This document shows positions 1-8,057 of a stretch of 18,837 bases of DNA, one piece after another. Numbering within the stretch: position 1 is the first letter of the stretch; every line of letters begins with the position of its first letter. This stretch comes from Terana coerulea. Taxonomy: Eukaryota > Basidiomycota > Agaricomycetes > Polyporales > Phanerochaetaceae. The notes under the pieces are model-generated. The model was not told the DNA's origin. It searched no databases and worked only from the letters and a program-made list of their open reading frames with translations. The translations under genes were made by a program, and so were the position numbers. Location: the NCBI GenBank assembly GCA_024811115.1, contig JAKOGH010000948.1, forward strand, positions 1 through 18,837, given 5' to 3'.

Positions 1-174
1 GTACAGCCACCCTGTATTGTATATAAGGCAGCCCTCTGCGCCATACTCTAATAAGACTCTTACAACTCTCAACCCACTAACGTGTGTATCAACCAACCTA
101 CAGGTGAGTAACCATCCTAGCTTCCTCTAAGCCTCGGTAGGAGTGTACGCCGCTGTATGCGCTGCACTTCTACA
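1..174 (+). repeat. 5' LTR, partial (right 174 bp)
   Basis: Bases 1-174 match 6199-6372 of the 3' LTR with one difference (A at 130, G at 6328). The LTR ends in CA at 173-174. The left 118 bp, including the TG terminus, fall outside the window. Confidence 0.97.
20..27 (+). promoter_or_regulatory. TATA box of the 5' LTR promoter
   Basis: TATATAAG lies in the middle of the LTR and is repeated at 6218-6225 in the 3' LTR. Its position fits the U3/R boundary expected for an RNA polymerase II LTR promoter. This is motif recognition only; the start site is not mapped. Confidence 0.6.
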
Positions 175-396
175 GGTTATAAGCTCCGATGACGCTGGTT
201 GATTGCGCCGTCACTGGCAGCAACAACCAGCTCATTGGTAAACTCGCCTGTACCTGTTCGCTGCCATCGTGCGCGACGGTTGCGCTATTCAGCGCACCGT
301 CTGCGCCGGGCAAGCTGAGCAGGCACGAGGGTGCCTTTGGGGCCCCTCCTTGGCTAAAGCCATGTCGTACGCCACTGACTGTTCTGTCCCTATCAG
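104..396 (+). other. Possible leader intron starting inside the LTR
   Basis: A full-consensus fungal donor, CAG/GTGAGTAAC, sits at 101-112 in the LTR. Two acceptors are plausible. One is at 391-396 (tatcag), preceded by a branch-like ctgac and a pyrimidine stretch, and would place the Gag ATG at 406 near the start of the second exon. The other is TACAG at 171-175, formed by the LTR end plus the first internal base. Splicing to either would separate translated mRNA from the genomic template. This is inference from splice signals only. Confidence 0.35.
175..188 (+). other. Primer-binding site, half initiator-Met tRNA type
   Basis: GGTTATAAGCTCCG directly follows the 5' LTR. It resembles the complement of the anticodon arm of initiator methionine tRNA (GGTTATGAGCCC), with two transition differences. 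Drosophila copia is known to be primed by half of this tRNA. The primer assignment is inferred from that resemblance. Confidence 0.55.
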
Positions 397-405
397 AACT
401 CTACA

Positions 406-2330
406 ATGTCTTTCTCACTCGAGAAGCTTGTCTCCCGTCCTTGACGAAACCAACTGGGAGCACTGGAACGACATCTTGAAGTCATTTCTGGGCACTCAGG
501 GCATCTCTCGTCAGCTCACGACCCAGCCGATGGTGCCGACCTTAGTTCGCACTGTCTCGGCAGCCTCGCCGCGCCGCAGCAGCTGTGGGTACCACCCCAG
601 CCATCCTGCGCTTCCCGCCTCTGGCGGTGCCCAGCAACGAGCATGAGCACTCCAGGCCGTCAAGCCTGACGACTGGATCAACGACGACCTCCGGGCCATG
701 GGCTTCATCCGCTGACTTACCAGATTGGACAGTCAGTAAAGAATGAAACGACAGCCAAAGCCCTGTACGAATCCTTGCAGGCCACTTACACCCAGAACAC
801 TCTGCGGCCTACACTGACTTCAGGGCCTCCCGGAGACTCGCATCCCTGATGACCAGTCCCCAGCACCCACGATCGCGAAATCCAATCCCACATCGACCGC
901 CTTAATGCGGCCTATGTGGAAGTGTGACGCATACTTACACCTGATGCTCCTCATCTCGAAGACACCAGCGTACGGTAAGCACGTCGCCACCGTCACCACT
1001 CTAAATCAAAAGATGGTAGACACTTCTGACCCCCTACCTGCTGGAAGCCCGATCCCAAGCAGTACGGGCAGCTCATCGCTGCATGGAGCAGCGGAAGCTT
1101 TCCGTGGATAGCGCAAGCAGACCAGTCTGCCAAGCGCGCCACCGCCGTCAAGAACAAGGGAAGGATCCCCAGTTCAAACAGCAGCAGCACCCTAACAGGC
1201 AGCAGCAGCATGCGCAGCAGCAGCGCCCAAGGGCAGCAGCAGCAGCAGGACGGTGCCGGCAACGGCAAGGGAAAGAAAACCCAGCGCGGCAAGCGTGTGG
1301 GCAAGGGCAAGGGCAAGGCTCAGGATGCTAACCACGGTCACTCCTACATCGCCGCCCCAGTCATCCCAGTGGTGAACGACTTTGCCCCTGACATGCCGCT
1401 CCCCAAATCCAAGGCCGAAGAAATTCAGTCTCGCATTAAGGAGAGCGCGAGCTCTGGCTCGCCAACGGCAACTAGTTCCCCGCTTCCGCAAGGCACTAGC
1501 CCTTGCTGAGAAACTCGGAGTCGTTGGGTCCCAGGAGCGGATCCGGACCCTCGAGGAAGTCGTTGACGCCAACAAGCACAACGCTCACCACGCAGACGCC
1601 ATGAGGGACATCGAGCACCGCAATCTGCGAACACCGTTCGTGAGTTAGAATTCCAGCAGGAGTTCACTCTCGACGATCTCCCCAAGCTAACTAAATTGTT
1701 AGCAATCCTCGACGAGGATGACGAGTCCCAGACTCTGCACAAGGCTCAGCTTCGCGAGGCCGCAGAGCTCCGCAAGCTTGCCCGCAAGCAGTGGATCACG
1801 GACAAGAATGCCGCCCTGAACAAAGGCTCGACCCTCGACCAGAAGCATCGCGGACACGCCCGATGGGCGACACCAGCTTGTAAAGCTGGCTACCACCCAG
1901 GAAAGCGAATTCGCCGCCACCGCCGCCGAAGATGAGGCCGCAGAAAGGGCTCTGTGCCAAGCAGGCCGACCTCGACTACGCCGAGCGCATGCTCGATGCT
2001 CGCATCGCCGAGCTCGACGCCCGCATCAACTCGAACAATGTTGCTCTCAAACAAAAGTTTGCTGAGCCGGAGTTCGTCAAGGGCAGCTCTCTCGCCCGCC
2101 AAGCGCAGCTTCGCGAATCCTCACCGATCATCTGGTCCGACGAGGTCGACATGCAAATGTCGCTCGACAGGGAGGATGGCTTGACGCCCGTGACCACCCT
2201 GACATCGAGGACGCCGTGTCCCTCGGAAACGAGGACAACGACAGCGACGTCGACGACCGTTCGGCCGGATGCCTGATGGACAATCGAGATCCACCAGGAC
2301 ATCATCAACGCGTACTTCGAGTACGTCCCT
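406..2330 (+). pseudogene. gag: Copia Gag (capsid) region, frameshifted
   Basis: The likely start is ATG 406-408. The conserved capsid signature appears as ETNWEHWNDILKSFLGTQG (about 448-505), then SVKNETTAKALYESLQATY (about 733-790), typical of UBN2-like copia Gag. These pieces lie in different frames and are separated by stops. A glutamine-rich tract coded by CAG repeats (1179-1250) is followed by a Lys/Gly-rich tract (about 1270-1320) and then by DANHGHSY. No CCHC zinc knuckle is visible; the basic tract may do its RNA-binding job. From about 1380 to 2250 the sequence codes for charged, Ala/Glu/Arg-rich segments in shifting frames, consistent with coiled coil. Gag would form the virus-like particle that packages element RNA; this copy could not, as read. 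Confidence 0.75.
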
Positions 2331-2525
2331 CTAACTCTGCACTCGTGCACCACACTGACCGAAACCTTGCAGCTGATTGCGCAGTGTCTTGGCGGGCTGG
2401 ATTAAATAGTAGATACCACATGTATGCTACTATATTGAATGGAGCAGGTTTCCTTCAATTACCAGACCGATGTGTGCACAATAAGTTATTTAACGCATGT
2501 CAGAGCTGCAAAGGTAAAAACCTTG

Positions 2526-2720
2526 CAAAACAAGTGATTGGCTGCTCAACTCTGGAGCGTCATTTCACTTTACCAGTCAAAGAAGTTTATTGCGCAACTT
2601 GTGCAACATTGATCCAATTATCGTTCAAACGGCTAATGGGCATGTAACTATCTCTGAGGAAGGTGACTCCATCATCAACTACCGTCCTAGCGCTGACGAG
2701 CAGAACAATTAAAGTCTTAC
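2526..2720 (+). pseudogene. Copia aspartic protease remnant, catalytic Asp replaced
   Basis: The frame through 2530-2690 reads SDWLLNSGASFHFTS followed by TANGHVTISEEG, which is the copia protease pattern (usually W-[IL]-L-D-S-G-A-S-x-H). The protease cuts the Gag-Pol polyprotein. Here the catalytic Asp codon at 2548-2550 is AAC (Asn), one G-to-A change from GAC. A stop lies upstream in the same frame, so the join to Gag is also broken. The rest of the flap region is short and unclear. Confidence 0.8.
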
Positions 2721-2852
2721 TAAAAACGTTCGACTTATGCCTTCACAGAAGGACATGAATCTAATCTCGCTTGGTCAGCTGCTACGACAAAACCGGTTAA
2801 TCGAGGGTGACGCAACTACTCTTAAAATCCTGGACGGTGATAACGCCAGGAA

Positions 2853-3984
2853 TTGTTGCAATTCATGCCGCTTTATCCAAACGCAACAGTGTACTATTTA
2901 GACACTGACCAAGACGGCCTTGCACTAGTCTCGCACGAAATAATGCATAGACGTTTTGGACACCCCTCTGAGCGAATCCCACGTCAACTTCCGTCAGCAA
3001 CAACGGAATGTCCTGATTTCGACTATAACAAGTCGGACTCACCCTGCTCTGGCTGCACACAAGGAAAAATGCACAACCGCTCTTTCCCGCCGATGCCTCG
3101 ACGAGCATCGCGACCTTTGAGCTCATTCACAGTGACTTGAAAGAATTCCCAGTTGAATCATATCACCGGTACAAGTATATCATCACCTTTGTTGATGATT
3201 ATACGTCGCATGCATGGATTATTTGCCTAAGGCTAAAATCCGTCGCCATCCAAGCAACAAAGAACTTTCTTGCTATGGTTGAAAACCAGCATAAAACAAG
3301 TGTCGAGAGCTGGATGTCGGATGCAGGGGAGAATACAAGTCAAACGCATTCATTCAAATGCTGAAGGAGGCAGGGATTAAAATCCTAACCAGCGTTCCAC
3401 ATACTCCACAGCAGAACGGACGCGCTGAGCGGTTCAATCGAACCCTCATGGACAAAGCCGAGGCTATGCGCTTCACAGCTTGCATTCCTCCGTCGTGGTG
3501 GGAATTTGCGGTTATGCACGCTACAGTGCTTTACAACCGCACCCCTGTTTCACGATTAAAATGGCTTACACCTTATGAGGCACTCATAGGTGAAAAACCA
3601 CGCGTTGATAACATCCGCGTGTTTGGCTGCGGTGCATGGGTCTTTATCCCTGCCGACGTTCGAAAGAACAAACTACAGCCTAAGTCCGAAATGATGACAT
3701 ACATCGGACACGACGAGCACGGTTGGACCTTCATGAGAGGACCCAACAACGTCGTGTTTTGCTCAACTCAAGTCGAGTGGTGCGAAACTTATTTCCCCAA
3801 GTGTCCTGACGGCAAAATGCCCGCTGGCCTGACCCGCCTACGCAAAACACCAACAACGCGAACGACATTGAGTCTTTGCAAAGTGCAGGATCAGATGATA
3901 GTGACGATGATGCGCCACCGCCTCAATGGCAAGCTGCACCTCGTCCAAACCCTCCTTCCGCCAAAAAGAGACCGAGCGGATTGA
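2853..3984 (+). pseudogene. Copia integrase, HHCC zinc domain plus DDE core, frameshifted
   Basis: Three overlapping frames together give a whole integrase, which inserts element cDNA into host DNA. The pre-integrase zinc domain shows HRRFGHPS and then CSGCTQGKMHNRSF (about 2946-3090). The core reads LIHSDLKEF with the first Asp (about 3120-3146), VDDYTSHAWI (3193-3222), SDAGE with the second Asp (about 3318-3332) and HTPQQNGRAERFNRTL with the catalytic Glu (about 3400-3447). All three DDE residues are present. The C-terminal part runs through TPYEALIGEKPRVDNIRVFGC. Frame changes near 3105-3120 and 3340-3360 break the reading. After about 3830 it passes into the variable linker before reverse transcriptase. 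Confidence 0.93.
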
Positions 3985-4535
3985 ACGACGGTTCAACCCC
4001 TGAGCCCCCTGTTGGGCGTAGCCCAAGTCCGCTTCGTCAGCGAAGCGACACCACCCGCAGAAGATCCACAGGTACTGGCACCACCAGTTATTCCTGCCGG
4101 GCCGCTGGCGTAGTACTCGCAAACGGAGGATCCCAGTCAGAAATCCAGGCTCCGTGTCGACCAGTCACAAGCACCGTCACGAGTTTTAGGTGCTGATAGA
4201 GGTATCCGTAGTTGGGAAAAGCAGACTGGCCAGACCAAACCCACCAAGGTTAGCTACCAAGGGCGCAGTCAGTCTAGCAAGCAGCCCGACAGTGTCCCCG
4301 CCACACGTCCTGCTAGCCCTTCTACATCCGAACAGCTCGAACCTGTTCGGATATCACTGAGCCCACTGAAGACACTGGTAGCGAAAGCCCAGTGTCAGAT
4401 GACGTACTGGCACGACTGTGCCGGAAGGGGAGTAAATTTCTACAATTATTTGCTTGCCCAAGCAGTCGATCCTAACGCAACAAAGTCTTCAGTCTGAGAC
4501 TGGACTTTACATGTCATAAACCGCCTGCCTGCAAA
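3985..4535 (+). pseudogene. Variable Pol linker between integrase and reverse transcriptase
   Basis: This stretch holds Ser/Pro/Arg-rich coding pieces in several frames and no conserved domain I can recognise. Copia elements normally have a low-complexity linker here. It ends at the start of the reverse transcriptase signature (EWHAACKDELDAL). Confidence 0.5.
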
Positions 4536-5400
4536 ACAGCAGGTAGAATGGCATGCTGCATGCAAAGACGAGCTTGATGCATTAAGCAAAAGAGGCGTGT
4601 TCGAACTTCGCCCCGCGGCCGAAAGGCAAACGCGTCATTAAGAACCGATGGGTTTTTGATGAGAAGTCAGATGGTCGAAAGAAAGCGTGACTTGTAGCTC
4701 GCGGCTTCTCTCAGATTGAGGGAATCGACTACGACAAAATCTTCTCTCCAGTCGTACAGTTTGAAACCGTTAGATTCGTACTTGCCCTTGCAGCACTCGA
4801 AGGCTTCTTCCTTACTGGCCTCGATGTGCGCGAACGCATATTCTGTATGGACTATTAGATGAGGAGATCTACATGGAACAACCCGATGGTTTTCCTACTC
4901 AAGGGAAAAAGCACATGGTGCTTCGTCTCCGTCATGCCCTCTACGGGCTTAAGCAGGCAGGACTGTCCTGGTAGAAAGCCCTTAGCAAGTCTATGGCTGA
5001 GCTCGGCTTCAAAAGACTGAAGTCCGATGCTGGCGATATACGTCAAAGGCACGGGCGACGATATGGTCATCGCCATAGTCTATGTTGACGACGCTATATT
5101 CGCCGGACGTAGCAAGGCAAAAGTACTCCAAGAAAAGGAGTCCTTTATGCAACGATGGGAGTGTCGCGATATGGGCGACGTAAAGGAGTTTCTACGCATG
5201 CGTATACAACAAGTCGGCAACAAGATCATAATTGATCAATGCGCCTACCTTAACATGGTACTCGAACGCTGCGGCCAGACCAATGCCAAAATGGCAAAGA
5301 CTCCGCTTCCTGAGGGATATATTCCTCAACCAAATGAAGGAGAGCTTAACAAAGCTCGCCAGAGCCGTTTCCAAATTGTGATAGGCTCACTCCTTTATAT
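4536..5400 (+). pseudogene. Copia reverse transcriptase, broken by stops and shifts
   Basis: The order of motifs is that of RVT_2: EWHAACKDELDALSKRGVFEL (about 4548-4610), NRWVF, LVARGFSQIEGIDYDKIFSPV (about 4691-4755), FFLTGLDVR carrying the first catalytic Asp (about 4810-4830), DEEIYMEQPDGF in another frame (about 4858-4893), YGLKQAGLSW (about 4942-4971) and IVYVDDAIFAG with the YVDD active site at 5081-5092. In-frame stops lie at 4688-4690 (where the family has Arg) and 4972-4974 (after SW). Two small indels sit between 4829 and 4860. The enzyme would copy element RNA to DNA; catalytic residues survive but the frame does not. Confidence 0.93.
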
Positions 5401-5999
5401 CATGCTCGGTACACGACCGGACATTGCGTACGCTGTCACAAAGCTAGCACAGTTCAGTGTGAACCCATCCAAAGACCACCTAAACAGAGCCCTGTATATC
5501 TGCCGCTATCTGTCAGGCACTCGTAACTACACCCTTGAGTATGACGGCTCTTCCGGGTTAGGCTTGGTGGCGTACACCGATGCAGATTGGGCAGCTGCTT
5601 TCAACCGTCGCTCTCAGACTGGCTTCCTGCTAATGCTTGCAGGAGGAGCCTTTAACTGGAGCTCTTTCGCACAAAAGTCCGTAGCAACGTCGACTAAAGA
5701 TGCCGAATACATGGCACTTAGCGACTGCTCCCTGAGAAGTTATGCGGATTCAAAATATCCTCTCTGAACTCGGTTACAACTTCGAGAAAGTACCCATCTG
5801 CAGCGACAACCAGGGCGCTCTATTCATCTCAGAAAATCCTGTCACCGAAAAGCGCACCAAACACATTGCCATTCGCTACCACTACATTCGCGATGTCGTT
5901 GAAGCTGGCCACATCGAAGTACTTTTCGTACCTGGCGTTGACAATCCCGCAGATATCTTCACCAAGAATCTGGGCAGGGTCAAGATCGAGAAGTTCTGA
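5401..5999 (+). pseudogene. Copia RNase H and Pol C-terminus, one frameshift
   Basis: This continues the reverse transcriptase frame through GTRPDIAYAV and NPSKDHLNRALYICRYLSGT. RNase H follows, with YTDADW (about 5575-5592), SQTGF and STKDAEYMALSDC (about 5693-5731). A frameshift near 5735-5745 moves the rest into the frame of 5742-5999, which carries SDNQGALFISENPVTEKRTK and RYHYIRD, ending at NPADIFTKNLGRVKIEKF. RNase H degrades the RNA strand during cDNA synthesis. Apart from the one shift, this is the best preserved part of Pol. Confidence 0.93.
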
Positions 6000-6067
6000 C
6001 CAATGCTTGGACTTCGCATCGCTGCTAACTAGCGCTGACTGAACCAGCGCAGGCAATATGCCGTGCT

Positions 6068-6080
6068 AGGTTAGGAGGAG
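6068..6080 (+). other. Polypurine tract
   Basis: The purine-rich stretch aggttaggaggag ends immediately before the TG of the 3' LTR, where plus-strand DNA synthesis is primed in LTR elements. Confidence 0.8.
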
Positions 6081-6372
6081 TGTTGAGTCAGATAGACGCC
6101 GTAAGCGCTCTGCTCCTATCTTCTCTATTGTTCTACCAGGATCCACCATGACGATGCCTATTGTCTATTGTCCTGGTATCTATTTGTGTCTGTTTGTAGT
6201 ACAGCCACCCTGTATTGTATATAAGGCAGCCCTCTGCGCCATACTCTAATAAGACTCTTACAACTCTCAACCCACTAACGTGTGTATCAACCAACCTACA
6301 GGTGAGTAACCATCCTAGCTTCCTCTAGGCCTCGGTAGGAGTGTACGCCGCTGTATGCGCTGCACTTCTACA
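6081..6372 (+). repeat. 3' LTR, complete, 292 bp
   Basis: It starts TGTTGAGTCA after the polypurine tract and ends CTACA. Its right 174 bp match bases 1-174 with one difference. It carries a TATA box (6218-6225), AATAAG (about 6246) and a consensus splice donor at 6299-6307 with the GT at 6302. Confidence 0.97.
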
Positions 6373-7351
6373 GCTCTAGCCCGAAGGGGTTACATGCCCG
6401 ACCTTACCGCCGCTGCATGCAAAACCATCAGCTCTCTATGCCACCTGAAGAGCGTAGACGTTGGTCCGTTGAGCGCGCCAACGTTACAACACCTGATGGA
6501 TCTGTCTACCATTCGAACACTATCTATTCATTTGGCCAATGTCAACTACGGAAAAATCATTCATTTCTCCTCCAGTTCACCTCTGCCCTTTCTCAACCTT
6601 CAAGAGTTGACGATTACGACCTCCGGCAACGAGGCAGGCCTAATGCCTACGCTCACATTTCTCAAGGCCATACAACCTGTGCGCCTTGTCAAATTCATCC
6701 TTCAGCCCTGGGTCTTCTACGACGAGATTCGTAACGAGCAGACGGGTACCACCCAGCCAACAGAGCATTGTATTAAAGCCGTATTCAGCAGCCTTGCTCG
6801 CTTCACCACTCTTCAAGCCATAACCATTCATGCCGTCCGGCGTGGCCATTCAATCTCTATCACGGAGCACTTTGTGCTCAGTGAAGACACATTATCACTG
6901 CTATTCCCTCTCAAGACGTTGGCATGTCTATCCATTTCCCATCTGCCGTTCAAGCTCACAGCATCCGCTATTCGCGCCTTTGCTCGAGCGTGGCCAGATG
7001 TTCATACACTGACCCTTGGAGAAGCCGTCGAACACTTCCCCCAGAACTCGAAGTCCAGGACTTACACCCGTTCGCCCTTCATTCTTTGAAGTTGAGGAAT
7101 CTTGGGCTGGCAATCAGCATACCGGCCGGCTCGGGGTTTGTGTGAAATGGCGGCTTCCAGCCGGCCATACTAGGTCCAAGCTAGACAGGATTCGCCTGGG
7201 GTTCTCTCGTCCGACAGGGTACATCGAGCACGTTGCTGCCTACCTATCTGGCATGTTCCCCAAAGTCACTATTTGTTCGAGTTGGTCGGCAACCGCGAAT
7301 GGGAAAACCGCGAAGTCAGAAGTGCGTTTCAGAGGCGCCAAGTCGCACTGA
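6373..7351 (+). pseudogene. F-box/leucine-rich-type protein, 3' part, cut by the retrotransposon
   Basis: Directly after the 3' LTR an open frame runs to 7089 with leucine-rich segments of the kind seen in the large mushroom F-box family, for example HLKSVDVGPL, NLQELTITT, LKTLACLSISHLP and AFARAWPDVHTLTLGE. A single-base shift in a C run at 7038-7042 moves the match to a second frame (LHPFALHSLKLRNLGLAI, to about 7120). After a stop at 7141-7143 a third frame carries SKLDRIRLGF and HVAAYLSGMFPKVTICSSW, which resembles the usual C-terminus. The N-terminal F-box would lie left of the retrotransposon, outside the window. Such proteins select substrates for SCF ubiquitin ligases. Family assignment is by pattern, without a search. 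An in-frame ATG at 6355 inside the LTR extends the first frame to 244 codons. Confidence 0.72.
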
Positions 7352-7861
7352 GGTCTTGACCATACATTTTAACATATCTTGTGACATCGACAGCTATCGC
7401 CGGAAGACAGAAAAGTGGATACATGCAAATGATTATCGCACAAACAGCCCTGTCCGAGTCATCGTACCTCCGGCGCGATTGATATTCACTGTGGAGACGG
7501 ATCATTTTCTCCTATTTCTGCAACACCTGAATCATCTTCACTGCAGTTTTGCCAGATTCAGAAACAACACGGAGAAGCAAATACAACTTACTCCTCAACT
7601 TGGAGCGGCTCAAGCAAAGACTCCCTTTCCTGGGCTCCTATCGCAACGAAGACCCGATGTAAATAGCGAAGCATGGCGCAGCTGGACATACTTGTCCGTA
7701 TATCGGATACCGCGGTTATGCTTCCTTCCGCTCATTCGTGCCTGCCACCGATTTTGAAAAGTTACGCTGCACAAAATACGTCGCCCCGCACTGCCTCAAT
7801 GAACAAGTACCGGCTGGGGGAACAACCGTGGGCTTATTGATATCTTGCTTGTGTTCCGCAA
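7352..7861. other. Intergenic stretch without a recognised gene
   Basis: Open frames cover parts of this stretch (one runs 7233-7757), but they have no motif I recognise, and no consistent exon chain is seen. It may be the degraded end of the F-box locus or spacer before the duplicated unit. Confidence 0.5.
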
Positions 7862-8057
7862 GACGGGCATATCCGGCCATGAGAACTCCATAACTCTCCT
7901 CGCGACACGTTCATTGCCAAATAATGCAGCTAGCAGATGAGAATTACAAACATACAACTCGATCCCAAAAGCTTTTACAACAGAAATCCCATAAAAAGAA
8001 ACGCGATTCGAAGTAGTATTTTACACAGATGGTCCGTGATGCCAGCCATCAGCATCA

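Larger units (their letters stand above)
1..6372 (+). mobile_element. Ty1/copia LTR retrotransposon, defective, 5' edge cut by window
   Basis: The element is bounded by a partial 5' LTR (1-174) and a complete 3' LTR (6081-6372). Between them lie a primer-binding site, Gag, protease, integrase, reverse transcriptase, RNase H and a polypurine tract. Integrase before reverse transcriptase is the order that defines Ty1/copia (Pseudoviridae-type) elements. If the missing 118 bases of the 5' LTR exist, full length would be about 6.5 kb. The coding region needs many frame changes and contains in-frame stops, for example TGA at 4688-4690 and TAG at 4972-4974, so it cannot make its own polyprotein as read. 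The LTRs are nearly identical, which suggests recent insertion. The 5' target duplication is outside the window; the predicted 3' copy begins at 6373 (gctct). Confidence 0.96.

Noticed and set aside
1179..1250. CAG repeats as a CRISPR-like or satellite array
   Set aside because: They are irregular trinucleotide repeats coding for Gln in Gag; there are no spacers of constant length, and the window is eukaryotic.
7233..7757. 174-codon open frame on the + strand
   Set aside because: Its first part overlaps the F-box remnant in another frame, the rest has no recognised motif, and its composition looks non-coding.
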